Shown: positions 8,508 to 17,838 of the stretch, in pieces
Layout: each line of letters begins with the position of its first letter
Numbering within the stretch: position 1 is the stretch's first letter
Assembly (NCBI GenBank): GCA_017461315.1
Contig: JAFTYR010000047.1
Span: 1-64,000, forward strand
Source: Burkholderiaceae bacterium
GTDB lineage: Bacteria > Pseudomonadota > Gammaproteobacteria > Burkholderiales > Burkholderiaceae_F
Length of the DNA: 64,000 nucleotides
Direction of reading: 5' to 3'
Made by a program: the position numbers and the translations under genes
The notes under the pieces: model-generated
What the model saw: only the letters and a program-made list of their open reading frames with translations
What the model was told of the DNA's origin: nothing
Databases searched by the model: none

Positions 8508-9494
8508 ATGAAAGACTGTATCTCTACTGAAGAAGGGATTCTCCAACTTGGAAAAGAAGTACTATTAGCAGAATCTTCTGCTGTTGCCAATCTTGCAGAA
8601 ACATTAAGTACTCCATTTGTTAAAGCAGTCAATCTTCTGCTTGGTTGTAAAGGACGAATTGTAGTAAGCGGTGTTGGTAAAAGTGGCCACATTGCTAGAA
8701 AGATTGCAGCGACGTTAGCTTCAACAGGATCTCCAGCTTTTTTTGTGCACGCAGCGGAAGCGGCTCATGGCGACTTAGGCATGATCACCCCTAACGACGT
8801 GGTTATTGCGATTTCCTATTCTGGTTCTTCTTCGGAACTACTCACTATTATTCCGTCCGTTATTCGTGAAGGTGCTTCCGTAATTTCGATTACAGGTTCT
8901 GAACATAATCCTCTCGCTGATCATGCTACGGTAAACCTTAATGTTCATATTGAACGTGAGGCCTGCCCGTTAAATCTTGCACCAACCTCTTCAACCACTG
9001 CGACACTAGCGATTGGAGATGCATTGGCAGTAGCGTGTTTGGACGCTAAAGGATTTGGACCTGATGACTTTGCTCGCTCTCATCCTGGTGGTGCTTTAGG
9101 ACGACGTCTTTTAACTCGAGTTGAAGATATTATGCGTAAGGGTGAGAAATTACCTTCTATCCCGGTTACCGCTTCCGTGCTTGATGCAGTAAAAGAAATT
9201 ACTGCAAAGAAAATTGGTATGACGGCCATCGTTGACAATGAAAACTGTGTTGTCGGTATTTTTACCGAAGGTGATTTACGCCGATTAATTGAAAAGGTTG
9301 GTGATATTCGACAAATCAGCATTGCTGATGTCATGACTAAAGATCCCACTACGACAACAGCCTCAGCGTTGGCAATCGAAGCAGCCAAAACCCTGGAACA
9401 AACGTTACTCAACCAACTTCTTGTAATCGACCAAGATCGTCATTTAATTGGTGCCCTACACATACATGATCTCATGACAGCAAAGGTGATCTAA
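8508..9494 (+). CDS. kdsD: arabinose-5-phosphate isomerase (KdsD/KpsF)
   Basis: A 328-residue enzyme that converts ribulose-5-phosphate to arabinose-5-phosphate, the first committed step to Kdo for lipopolysaccharide. The N-terminal SIS domain (about 40-170) holds the phosphosugar motifs GVGKSGHIARKIAATLASTG and SYSGSSSE and the conserved HGDLG; two CBS domains follow (about 205-328). The stop codon overlaps the kdsC start as TAATG, indicating translational coupling. It is the first gene of the Kdo/Lpt run. Confidence 0.95.
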   Translation: MKDCISTEEGILQLGKEVLLAESSAVANLAETLSTPFVKAVNLLLGCKGRIVVSGVGKSGHIARKIAATLASTGSPAFFVHAAEAAHGDLGMITPNDVVIAISYSGSSSELLTIIPSVIREGASVISITGSEHNPLADHATVNLNVHIEREACPLNLAPTSSTTATLAIGDALAVACLDAKGFGPDDFARSHPGGALGRRLLTRVEDIMRKGEKLPSIPVTASVLDAVKEITAKKIGMTAIVDNENCVVGIFTEGDLRRLIEKVGDIRQISIADVMTKDPTTTTASALAIEAAKTLEQTLLNQLLVIDQDRHLIGALHIHDLMTAKVI

Positions 9495-10024
9495 TGAACA
9501 CAGCTTCCATTCTTAAAGATATCAAACTCGTTGTCTTAGACGTTGACGGTGTTCTTACTGACGGTTCTATCTATACAAGTGGGAATGGAGAGTTATTTAA
9601 AGGCTTTTACGTACGAGATGGTCTCGGTATAAAATTTCTCCAAGACGCTGGAATTCAAGTAGCCATCTGTACAGGTAGAACTTCAGCAATTGTTAGAGAA
9701 CGCACAGCGGAGCTTGGTATCACACTCGTGATGCAAGGAGAAAAGGATAAACGTGAAGGATTTGCTCGTATTTGTGAAACAGCCGGCGTTAATCCAAAGA
9801 ACGTAGCCTATATGGGAGACGACATACCAGATCTTTGTTTATTCCCTTTAGTTGGTTTAAGTTGTGCTCCTAAAGATGCTCAACCTATTGTCCTAGAAAA
9901 AGTAAACTGGGTTTCGAAGTTCAATGGTGGACGTGGCGCTGTCCGTGAATTAGCCGAATTAATCTTACAGAAACAAGGTAAATTTGAACAAGTTGTTCAA
10001 AAAAGATTTAAGACGGAGATCTGA
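9494..10024 (+). CDS. kdsC: 3-deoxy-D-manno-octulosonate 8-phosphate phosphatase
   Basis: A 176-residue HAD-superfamily C0-type phosphatase that dephosphorylates Kdo-8-phosphate. HAD motif I is V-L-D-V-D-G-V-L-T-D-G (Asp nucleophile near residue 15), motif II is the CTGRTS segment and motif III/IV includes YMGDDIPD. The length is typical of the tetrameric KdsC group. It overlaps kdsD upstream (TAATG) and lptC downstream (TGATG), so it sits in one tightly coupled operon. Confidence 0.95.
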   Translation: MNTASILKDIKLVVLDVDGVLTDGSIYTSGNGELFKGFYVRDGLGIKFLQDAGIQVAICTGRTSAIVRERTAELGITLVMQGEKDKREGFARICETAGVNPKNVAYMGDDIPDLCLFPLVGLSCAPKDAQPIVLEKVNWVSKFNGGRGAVRELAELILQKQGKFEQVVQKRFKTEI

Positions 10025-10611
10025 TGCGAGATCGATTGACTGCAATCATTGCCATTTTCTTGTTGCTCGTTTTAATTGGAGCTAGCTATTGGTATTCTGT
10101 ACAAGCAAAAAAAGATCTATACGTTCATTTATCTGACTTAGATAGTCCAGACTTCATCGCTCATGATACGACTGTTACTTTTTTTGATAAAGATGGAAGC
10201 GCCAAGGCAAAAATCTTTACTGTACAAACCATGCATTACACAGATGGCCATGCACAGGCAGTCGCCCCTCGTTACTACTCTTTAAATCCCAACATGGCTC
10301 AAATTACGGCCCGATCAGACTATGCAAAAATGGTCGATAGTGGTCAAGTGATACATTTCCTTGGTAATGTTGTATTGACTCAAGACGCAACGAGTAAACG
10401 CCCTGAAAGTAAGCTCGAAACTTCTCAGCTTGATATGTATCCAGATACCAATGAGTACAAATCGGATAAGCCCGTTAAGATAACTCGAGGACACGATGTC
10501 TCAACGGGAATTGGGATGGATTACGACAACGTAGATCGTACGTTTAAGTTACGTTCACAGGTACAGACTACTATCCTTCCAAACACTGTGAAGAACTCTC
10601 CTCTGCAGTAG
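10024..10611 (+). CDS. lptC: LPS export protein LptC
   Basis: A 195-residue bitopic inner-membrane protein: a single transmembrane helix at about 6-24 followed by a periplasmic beta-jellyroll region. It would hand LPS from the LptB2FG extractor to LptA. Sequence identity in this family is low; the assignment rests on the N-terminal anchor, the D-S-P-D-F region, and its position between kdsC and lptA. Its start overlaps the kdsC stop. Confidence 0.9.
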   Translation: MRDRLTAIIAIFLLLVLIGASYWYSVQAKKDLYVHLSDLDSPDFIAHDTTVTFFDKDGSAKAKIFTVQTMHYTDGHAQAVAPRYYSLNPNMAQITARSDYAKMVDSGQVIHFLGNVVLTQDATSKRPESKLETSQLDMYPDTNEYKSDKPVKITRGHDVSTGIGMDYDNVDRTFKLRSQVQTTILPNTVKNSPLQ

Positions 10612-10728
10612 GCGCGAACAGCAAAGGCTCTTCCGATTTAGAGCAGTTTTGCTAAAATGACAAATTATCGCCCTTCTATATCGGATGATGTTGATTTTTA
10701 CCTTAGACCGTTTTCGGCGACAGCATAG

Positions 10729-11334
10729 ATGAATAAAGTTATTGTCGGTTTTGCCTGTTTGGCTGTTTTGTTTGTAACCAGTTTTGCTCGAGCAGATTCA
10801 ACAGACTCGAAGCAACCTATTCAGATTTATGCAGATAAATTTGACGGCGACGAGGTAAAACAAACCGCGATCTATACAGGTAACGTTTCTGTTCATCAGG
10901 GTACATTAGAAATTCATGGAGGCAAACTTACCTTATCCTTAGATCCTCAGGGTTATAGACATGCGGTAATGACCCCGATCAAAGATAAGTTAGTAAAATT
11001 CAAACAACGCCGTGATCCTAAAAAACCGGGAATTGAAGAATGGATGCACGGCCAGGGTAATAGGCTCACCTACAGCGAAAAAAACAATCAACTCATCCTA
11101 ACTAGTAACGCCCGAGTTTCCCGCTATGAAAATGGAAAACTCATGGATGAAAGCTCAGGTGAAAAAATTACATACAACCTAACCACATCAACTGCAGAAA
11201 TTGACGGTAATAAGGCTAAGGGAGTCTCTGGCAGAGTTACTACGGTTATTGCGCCTAGAAGTGAACACGCACAAGGAAATCAGCAAAGCAATGCCGTCAC
11301 ATTACAGCCTAAACGTTCGGTGCAACAGAAATGA
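10729..11334 (+). CDS. lptA: periplasmic LPS-binding bridge protein LptA
   Basis: A 201-residue exported protein. Residues 1-22 form a Sec signal peptide with cleavage likely after A-R-A; the mature part has the LptA/OstA pattern (Q-P-I-Q-I-Y-A-D, then [10 protein letters not shown] and L-T-Y-S-E). It builds the beta-jellyroll bridge that carries LPS across the periplasm. The 117-base gap from lptC contains a small stem (GCTCT/AGAGC near 10628-10645) and a TAAAAT at 10653, so a second promoter is possible. It overlaps lptB by ATGA. Confidence 0.93.
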   Translation: MNKVIVGFACLAVLFVTSFARADSTDSKQPIQIYADKFDGDEVKQTAIYTGNVSVHQGTLEIHGGKLTLSLDPQGYRHAVMTPIKDKLVKFKQRRDPKKPGIEEWMHGQGNRLTYSEKNNQLILTSNARVSRYENGKLMDESSGEKITYNLTTSTAEIDGNKAKGVSGRVTTVIAPRSEHAQGNQQSNAVTLQPKRSVQQK

Positions 11335-12101
11335 TTAAGACTGCACACAAAGAAAAACAAACTAATGTCCTCGAGGCTATTGGACTTAAAAAGATTTACG
11401 GTTCTCGAACTGTTGTAAAAGATGTATCCCTTTCCGTTAAAAGTGGAGAAGTTGTAGGGTTACTCGGTCCCAATGGAGCTGGAAAAACAACCAGCTTCTA
11501 TATGGTTGTAGGCCTAGTGCCTGCAGATGGTGGATCTGTTCTCCTTGATGGAGTTCCAATCCAACACTTACCTATTTACAAACGCGCTCGAATGGGGGTC
11601 ACTTACCTCCCTCAGGAAGCAAGTGTTTTCCGACGACTTACGGTCGAACAGAATATTCGTGCAATTTTAGAACTTCAAACCAATCTAGACGGCTCTTCTT
11701 TAACGAAGAAACAGATTGACGAAGAATTAGAACGTCTTCTCGAAGAACTTCAAATCACGCATATTAGAACGAGCTTGGCTATGAGTTTGTCTGGAGGTGA
11801 ACGTCGGCGTACGGAAATTGCACGTGCACTAGCGGCTCGTCCACTCTTTATTCTTCTTGATGAACCATTTGCTGGTGTTGACCCAATTGCTGTTATTGAA
11901 ATTCAACGTATCGTTCATTTCCTAAAGGAACGAGGTATTGGTGTACTTATCACGGATCATAATGTACGTGAGACGTTAGGGATTTGTGATCACGCTTACA
12001 TTATTAGCGATGGATGCGTTCTTGCCTCTGGTAAACCAGAAGCCATCATTGAAGATACTTCCGTACGTAAGATTTATCTAGGTGAACACTTTAGGATGTA
12101 A
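11331..12101 (+). CDS. lptB: LPS export ABC transporter ATPase LptB
   Basis: A 256-residue ATPase that drives LPS extraction from the inner membrane with LptFG (not in the window). Walker [11 protein letters not shown]-loop [14 protein letters not shown] (a family hallmark), signature LSGGERRR, Walker [14 protein letters not shown] and the H-loop ITDHNVRE are all present. The N-terminus is some 15 residues longer than E. coli LptB. ATGA overlap with lptA; rpoN begins two bases after its stop. Confidence 0.96.
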   Translation: MIKTAHKEKQTNVLEAIGLKKIYGSRTVVKDVSLSVKSGEVVGLLGPNGAGKTTSFYMVVGLVPADGGSVLLDGVPIQHLPIYKRARMGVTYLPQEASVFRRLTVEQNIRAILELQTNLDGSSLTKKQIDEELERLLEELQITHIRTSLAMSLSGGERRRTEIARALAARPLFILLDEPFAGVDPIAVIEIQRIVHFLKERGIGVLITDHNVRETLGICDHAYIISDGCVLASGKPEAIIEDTSVRKIYLGEHFRM

Positions 12102-12103
12102 TA

Positions 12104-13459
12104 ATGCACTTTGGCTTGGAGTTGAAGACTTCTCAACGATTAACGCTTACTCCTCAACTTCAGCAAGCGATTCGCTTATTGCAACTCCCTACCCTTGATT
12201 TAGTTCAAGAAATTACAGCTCAGATTGAACAAAATCCTCTTCTAGAATTGGTAGATTCGTCTGGTGAGTGTCTAGAAGACCTCCCTACAATAGAGGAGAA
12301 CGGTAATTTAATTTGGGAACACACTAGAGAATCAGACAAGGATCCTCTTGACTGGCAGGAAGCACCCGTCACTTTAATGACTTATTTAAATGAACAACTT
12401 GGGTGCCTACAGATCGAGGAAAATCAAAAAAAATTAATTCAGTGGTTAATCGGTTCATTAAGTGAAAACGGCATTCTAGACTCTTCGCTTGAAGATATAA
12501 AACAAGATTCTCCTTTCGAAGAAGTACCTACTTCTGCTTGGGAAAAAGCCCTTCTAATTCTCCAAAGTTTGGATCCTGTAGGTGTTGGAGCTAGAAATTT
12601 ACAAGAACAGTTACTTCTTCAACTAACCTTTAATCAAGAGAACAAAACAGACTCTAAAGCCTTAGATCTAGCAAAATATATTTTGACGACTGAATTCGAA
12701 GCACTTTCTCGAAAAAACTACAATTTACTTCGAAAAACATTGAATTGCTCAGAAAATGAATTAAAAAACGCTTTGGATATCATCGAGAGTCTTGACCCTC
12801 ATCCTCTATCTAATTGGCAAAATGATAAAAATGTCGCTGTCATTCCTGAAATAAACGTTGTTAAAAGAAACAATCATTGGATGGCAATTCTGATCGAAAA
12901 TGTTTTCCCTGAGATCAGAGTCAACAAACTTTATGCCCAGGTTATTAATCAATCTTCAACTGAAGAAAGTCATCATATTTGGCTGACGAAATTATCTGAT
13001 GCGCGACAATTCATAAGAAACTTAGATCAAAGACAAAGAACCCTTCTTTCGGTTGCCCAGTTGATTGTTCAGAAACAACAGGGATTCTTTGAACACGGCG
13101 ATTCGGCAATGAAACCCTTACTACTAAGAGACATTGCAGACGTATTAGGAATGCATGAGTCAACGATTTCTCGAGCTACTAACGGAAAATATTTGAAGTG
13201 CCACTTTGGTATTTTTGAATTAAAACACTTTTTTTCAGCAGGTATATCCTCAAACCATCAAGGAGAAAGTATTTCTCCGCATATGATTAAAGAGCATTTA
13301 AGAAAAATTATTGAACAAGAAAATCCGCATAAACCGCTTTCTGATGAAAAAATATCTTATCTTCTAAGCCAACAAGGTATTACTATCGCCCGTAGGACAG
13401 TCAGTAAGTACCGTGAGCAGTTAGGAATCGGACCCGCAAATTTACGTAAAACACTTTGA
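12104..13459 (+). CDS. rpoN: RNA polymerase sigma-54 factor
   Basis: A 451-residue alternative sigma factor that recognises -24/-12 promoters and needs AAA+ activators. Region I is glutamine-rich (QRLTLTPQLQQAIRLLQL near 10-28), the central core-binding region follows, and the C-terminus carries the RpoN box ARRTVSKYRE near residue 430. It lies two bases after lptB, and ptsN, hprK and rapZ follow, the usual proteobacterial rpoN cluster. The hibernation factor gene hpf, which often sits between rpoN and ptsN, is absent here. Confidence 0.96.
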   Translation: MHFGLELKTSQRLTLTPQLQQAIRLLQLPTLDLVQEITAQIEQNPLLELVDSSGECLEDLPTIEENGNLIWEHTRESDKDPLDWQEAPVTLMTYLNEQLGCLQIEENQKKLIQWLIGSLSENGILDSSLEDIKQDSPFEEVPTSAWEKALLILQSLDPVGVGARNLQEQLLLQLTFNQENKTDSKALDLAKYILTTEFEALSRKNYNLLRKTLNCSENELKNALDIIESLDPHPLSNWQNDKNVAVIPEINVVKRNNHWMAILIENVFPEIRVNKLYAQVINQSSTEESHHIWLTKLSDARQFIRNLDQRQRTLLSVAQLIVQKQQGFFEHGDSAMKPLLLRDIADVLGMHESTISRATNGKYLKCHFGIFELKHFFSAGISSNHQGESISPHMIKEHLRKIIEQENPHKPLSDEKISYLLSQQGITIARRTVSKYREQLGIGPANLRKTL

Positions 13460-13484
13460 TCATACGATATCGATTCAGTTAAAA

Positions 13485-13958
13485 ATGACAAAACTATATG
13501 AACTATTTCAAAGTGATAACATCCTTTTGGGTGTTGTTGCTACCAGTAAAAAACGTATTTTTGAACAAGCGTCTCAGACTTTCGCCTTGTTGTATGGTCT
13601 CGATCAAAAAACGGTATTCAACACATTGATTGACCGCGAAAAACTAGGCTCTACCTATTTGGGACATAATACGTGTATCCCTCACGGTAGACTTTCTAAT
13701 ATCAATACACCCAAAGCACTCTTTGTTCGCTTACAAGATGAAATTAAGACTGGAGGTGATGGTGAGCGCGTTAATAAACTTTTTTTCCTTCTGGCCCCCG
13801 AAGAATCGGCCTCCGATCACTTACAAATTTTGGCTCAATTTTCTCATTTGATAAGTGATCCTGTAATAGAAAAAAAACTCAATGAAGTTACTACCGCCGA
13901 AGAACTTAGTCTCGTAATTCGTCAATGGTGCAGTCTCGAATACCCTGAAGAAAAGTAA
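13485..13958 (+). CDS. ptsN: nitrogen-regulatory PTS enzyme IIA
   Basis: A 157-residue PTS IIA domain of the fructose/mannitol class without any permease domain, as in PTS-Ntr. The phosphorylated histidine is His 67 in CIPHGR. It acts as a regulatory phosphoacceptor in the cytoplasm (potassium and nitrogen-related control in known systems). It is 25 bases after rpoN, and hprK begins four bases after its stop, so transcription is likely shared. Confidence 0.94.
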   Translation: MTKLYELFQSDNILLGVVATSKKRIFEQASQTFALLYGLDQKTVFNTLIDREKLGSTYLGHNTCIPHGRLSNINTPKALFVRLQDEIKTGGDGERVNKLFFLLAPEESASDHLQILAQFSHLISDPVIEKKLNEVTTAEELSLVIRQWCSLEYPEEK

Positions 13959-13962
13959 ATCT

Positions 13963-14907
13963 ATGGTCACTTATCAACAATTTTTTAATTTATGTAAGAA
14001 ACAAATTGACTTAACTTGGGTGAGCGGACAGCAATTAGCACAAACGCCATTCAAATTGACGGAGCATGCATCAGAATACCCGACTCTAGCTGCTGGATTT
14101 CTCAATATTATTCATCCAGACCGATTTCATGTAGTTGGGCAAGCAGAAATTAACTTTCTCAATACATTAACAGTTCATGACCGAATTGAACTCATTCATA
14201 AATTTGTTGAAGGAAAATCTCTTGGAATTATTGTTGCTGAAGATTTGATTTTACCTTCTGATATGTTAGAGGCGATTGCCTCTCAACCCTTGGTACTTTT
14301 TTCATCTAAAGAAACTCCTGAAGAAGTTCTAACTGTTGTTCGCAATAAAATTGTTCAAGCATTAGCACCTTCTTGTTCGATGCATGGTGTTTTTATGGAC
14401 GTTTTCGGCTTGGGCGTTCTATTGACTGGACAAAGTGGTATTGGGAAAAGCGAACTCGGACTTGAGCTTGTCACTCGTGGCCACGGTTTAATTGCCGATG
14501 ATGTTGTAGACTTTATTCAAAAGGCACCCGGTTGGATTGAAGGACGCTCACCAGAACTATTGATTAATTTGCTTGAAGTCCGAGGAATTGGTCTTCTCGA
14601 TATTAAAACAATATTTGGGGAAAGTTCTGTAAGAAGAAAAATGAGACTTAATCTTGTTGCAGAGTTACATCAATTCGACGAAGGAGAATTGATGGAACGA
14701 CTCCCGGAAACGGATCTTTATACCAATATACTAGGTACTCCAATCAAGAAAATGATTATTCCAGTTGGTGGTGGACGAAACTTGGCGGTTTTGGTGGAAG
14801 CGGCAGTCAGAAGTGCTATTTTGCAAATGCGAGGTATTGACACCATTCAGGAATTCTTCAACCGTCAAAGGATTCTTATCGAAAGAGAACAAGAAAATCA
14901 GATTTAA
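13963..14907 (+). CDS. hprK: HPr kinase/phosphorylase
   Basis: A 314-residue bifunctional enzyme that phosphorylates and dephosphorylates HPr on serine. The C-terminal catalytic domain holds the P-loop GQSGIGKS (about 156-163), the HGLIADD segment and the signature EVRGIGLLDI. In betaproteobacteria it belongs to the PTS-Ntr regulatory network rather than sugar catabolite control. It is flanked tightly by ptsN and rapZ, the common beta arrangement. Confidence 0.95.
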   Translation: MVTYQQFFNLCKKQIDLTWVSGQQLAQTPFKLTEHASEYPTLAAGFLNIIHPDRFHVVGQAEINFLNTLTVHDRIELIHKFVEGKSLGIIVAEDLILPSDMLEAIASQPLVLFSSKETPEEVLTVVRNKIVQALAPSCSMHGVFMDVFGLGVLLTGQSGIGKSELGLELVTRGHGLIADDVVDFIQKAPGWIEGRSPELLINLLEVRGIGLLDIKTIFGESSVRRKMRLNLVAELHQFDEGELMERLPETDLYTNILGTPIKKMIIPVGGGRNLAVLVEAAVRSAILQMRGIDTIQEFFNRQRILIEREQENQI

Positions 14908-14922
14908 TTGAAGTTTACGATT

Positions 14923-15789
14923 ATGCAACTAATACTCGTTACAGGTCTCTCTGGTAGTGGAAAATCCATAGCATTAAAACAATTAGAAGATTGTGGGTTT
15001 TACTGCGTTGATAATTTACCCGCAAAGTTCCTATTTTCGATCACAGAGTATCTTTCCTCCATTGGTCGCAAACATGTAGCTGTCGCACTAGACTCTAGAA
15101 GCGATATTACGATTAAAGAGTTTGATGAATGTTTAGCAAAACTAGCTTCTCAAAATATCGATCTTCGTGTCCTCTGTTTGACTGCTTCAACCGATGCTTT
15201 AGTACAACGCTATTCAGAAACTCGTCGACAACATCCATTATCAATGAAGGGAGCTTTGCCAGAGACTCTAACAGAAGCAATTGAAAAGGAACGAGAACTA
15301 TTAGCACCAATGATCTCTCGATCTCATTTAATTGACACCACAGGTCTGCTTCCCAATACACTAAAGTATTGGATTCGACGTTTTATTAGTGCTAAAGAAG
15401 ATTCTTTAATTTTAACCTTCGAGTCTTTTGGTTTTAAAAAGGGACTACCGATGGCCAGCGATCTTGTTTTTGATATTCGCTGTCTTCCGAATCCTTATTG
15501 GAATGAGAAATTAAGACCTTATACCGGCCTAGATCAACCAATCATTGACTTTATGAAACAACACCCTGAAGTCAACGAAATGGTCGACGATATTGCTAAT
15601 TTCATAAAAAAATGGTTGCCTCGTTACCGTGCCCAGAACCGACATTACCTCACAGTTTCAATTGGTTGTACGGGAGGACAACATCGTTCCGTTTATGTTG
15701 TCGAGCAATTAGGAAAAATCTTTTCTAAAGATCACGATGGTATCGTTTTACGACATCGAACATTAGATGCGATAAAAACATCGCATTAG
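14923..15789 (+). CDS. rapZ: RapZ/YvcJ-family RNase adapter and nucleotide-binding protein
   Basis: A 288-residue P-loop protein (GLSGSGKS, residues 8-15). Enterobacterial RapZ guides small-RNA turnover for glucosamine-6-phosphate synthase. The C-terminal domain has the S-I-G-C-T-G-G-Q-H-R-S-V motif (near 247) of the family. The frame is open five codons upstream to a TTG that abuts the hprK stop, but ATG 14923 has GAAG nine bases ahead and gives the family beginning MQLILVTG. The last four bases overlap the convergent mutY stop. Confidence 0.93.
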   Translation: MQLILVTGLSGSGKSIALKQLEDCGFYCVDNLPAKFLFSITEYLSSIGRKHVAVALDSRSDITIKEFDECLAKLASQNIDLRVLCLTASTDALVQRYSETRRQHPLSMKGALPETLTEAIEKERELLAPMISRSHLIDTTGLLPNTLKYWIRRFISAKEDSLILTFESFGFKKGLPMASDLVFDIRCLPNPYWNEKLRPYTGLDQPIIDFMKQHPEVNEMVDDIANFIKKWLPRYRAQNRHYLTVSIGCTGGQHRSVYVVEQLGKIFSKDHDGIVLRHRTLDAIKTSH

Positions 15790-16781
15790 CATAATTGACT
15801 CAACGACAACAGTAATTTTTTGATGGGTGTCGGAAGACCTAATGAAAATATTTCCTCACGGCTAAAATATTTTCCAGAAAGATCTTCCGCACGATCTGGA
15901 CCATCCTGTTGAATTAGCGGATACATAGTGAATTCAAAATGTGAAAATTTGTGCTTAATTTCTTTTATTTCGTCATATCCATCCGGTTTAATGTTTGATT
16001 CAGGCAAACTCCATAAACCACCCCAGATCCCGTTTTCTGGTCGTTTTTGCAAAAAAACTTTTTTTCCCTTTAACAAAATCAAGAGATAAGTAGACTTTTT
16101 CGGTTTTGCTTTTGTGCTCTTTTTTGGAAAATAACGATCGACTTCTCCGCAAAGCTGAGCTTCACAAATATTCCTTACGGGACACTGTGTACATAACGGA
16201 TCCTGCTTAAGACAAATTTTTGAACCCAAATCCATAATGGCTTGAGAGTACGTAGCTCCATCCATACTAGGAAGAAGTTTTTCTGATTCTTTCCATAGAA
16301 ATCGCTGAAGTTGAGCTCCCTTCATGTCCGTATCTACCTTTAGGAATCGACACAGTACTCTTTTAGCATTTCCATCCAAAATGACTTCAGGGTGATCCGT
16401 ACACGCACTAACAATCGCCCCTGCAGTCGACTTACCAATTCCGGGTAAAGCTATTAATTCCTGAACAGTCAAAGGAAAGGAGCCTTTTCTTTCTTCAAAA
16501 ATTTGTTTGGCACATTGATGTAAATTACGAGCTCTACTGTAGTATCCAAGACCCGCCCATGAAGATAAAACCTCATCGACAGAGGCTTGAGCCAAAGTCG
16601 ATATGCTCGGAAATTTTCCAATAAATTTTAAGTAATAGTCAATAACTGTACTCACTTGAGTCTGTTGCAACATAATTTCTGCAACCCAGCGACAATATGG
16701 ATCCCTTGTTTGTTGCCACGGTAAATGATGTCGTCCGTACTGCTTTTGCCATTTGATTAAACGTTGAGCAAATTCAGACAT
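15786..16781 (-). CDS. mutY: A/G-specific adenine glycosylase
   Basis: A 331-residue HhH-GPD DNA glycosylase that removes adenine opposite 8-oxoguanine. It shows the LPWQQTRDPY start region, the helix-hairpin-helix LIALPGIGKSTAG, the catalytic Asp segment (VILDGNAKRVLCR) and the [4Fe-4S] cysteines C-x6-C-x2-C-x5-C (from ICLKQDPLC onward), then a C-terminal NUDIX-like 8-oxoG recognition domain. ATG 16781 lies two bases after the mutM stop; a TTG at 16808 would overlap mutM and is less likely. It forms a GO-repair operon with mutM. Confidence 0.96.
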   Translation of the reverse strand: MSEFAQRLIKWQKQYGRHHLPWQQTRDPYCRWVAEIMLQQTQVSTVIDYYLKFIGKFPSISTLAQASVDEVLSSWAGLGYYSRARNLHQCAKQIFEERKGSFPLTVQELIALPGIGKSTAGAIVSACTDHPEVILDGNAKRVLCRFLKVDTDMKGAQLQRFLWKESEKLLPSMDGATYSQAIMDLGSKICLKQDPLCTQCPVRNICEAQLCGEVDRYFPKKSTKAKPKKSTYLLILLKGKKVFLQKRPENGIWGGLWSLPESNIKPDGYDEIKEIKHKFSHFEFTMYPLIQQDGPDRAEDLSGKYFSREEIFSLGLPTPIKKLLLSLSQLC

Positions 16782-16783
16782 TT

Positions 16784-17605
16784 TTAGACTCTTTGACAGT
16801 GAGGACAATAATAAGAAGCTCGACCATTTTGCATTTTTTTCTCTATTGTCTTACCACATCGTAAACATGGTTTTCCTGATCGAGCATACACCTTTGCATT
16901 TAAAGTGAAATATCCTTCTTTCCCTTCCGCAGAAACAAAATCCTTTAATGTAGATCCTCCTTCTTGAAGAGAAAGAGACAGTATTGTTCGAATCGCTTGT
17001 ACTAATTTCTCTAACTGTTTTAGAGAAAGTTTGTTTGCTGAAATAAATGGATTAATCCCAGCTTCAAATAATGACTCTGAGCAATAGATATTTCCCACAC
17101 CTACAACCACATGTCCACTTAAAAGTACCTCTTTGATTGAGCGAGTTATCTTCCTTAAACTTTCTTCAAGATATTGTGCGTTGAACTCAACTGAAAATGG
17201 TTCTACGCCAAGTCGTTTAATTTCCGGCAAATCCTCGGGTATTTCTGTTTTATCTAACCAAATAATGAAACCAAAACGTCTTGGATCATGGTATCGCACG
17301 ACTAAATCACCAAATTCAATATCCACATGATCGTGTTTTCTTACAGGTTCTTCCTTTGGAAAAACTCGAAGAACACCCGACATTCCCAAATGGGAAACTA
17401 AAAAACTTCTTTCAAAACACCATATCAGATACTTCCCTCGACGCTTAATATCAAGGAGCCTTTGACCGGACAATAGTATTCCTAGATCACTAGGAATAGT
17501 CTTACGGAATCGTGTCTCTCGAACCATAGCCCCAGTACACACTTGGTGTTTAATCTTTTTTAGTAATCCTTGACGTGTAATTTCTACTTCCGGTAACTCT
17601 GGCAT
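16784..17605 (-). CDS. mutM: formamidopyrimidine-DNA glycosylase
   Basis: A 273-residue bifunctional glycosylase/AP lyase that excises 8-oxoguanine. The protein begins M-P-E-L-P-E-V-E; Pro 2 (after Met removal) is the catalytic nucleophile and Glu 3 is conserved. The helix-two-turn-helix is followed by a C-terminal zinc finger C-x2-C-x16-C-x2-C (CLRCG ... CPHC). It is directly followed by mutY with two bases between, so the two GO-system genes are co-expressed. Confidence 0.97.
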   Translation of the reverse strand: MPELPEVEITRQGLLKKIKHQVCTGAMVRETRFRKTIPSDLGILLSGQRLLDIKRRGKYLIWCFERSFLVSHLGMSGVLRVFPKEEPVRKHDHVDIEFGDLVVRYHDPRRFGFIIWLDKTEIPEDLPEIKRLGVEPFSVEFNAQYLEESLRKITRSIKEVLLSGHVVVGVGNIYCSESLFEAGINPFISANKLSLKQLEKLVQAIRTILSLSLQEGGSTLKDFVSAEGKEGYFTLNAKVYARSGKPCLRCGKTIEKKMQNGRASYYCPHCQRV

Positions 17606-17838
17606 AGCTTCTTGACTTGTATCTAAACTTAATTTGGTTAGTTGTTAATGTAACAGTTATCTTTAAATTCGTATTTCAAATTTGAAATCGATACCAAATC
17701 GTAAAACAATTTACATCTTTGAGATTTAATTCGGATTGATATCCGTTCTTTAAAGGCATCTTTATAAGCGACACATATATTTCTTCCAAGTATTTGTTTT
17801 AAAATTCCTGCCTTAACAAAGCTAACTATTTCAAAGAG

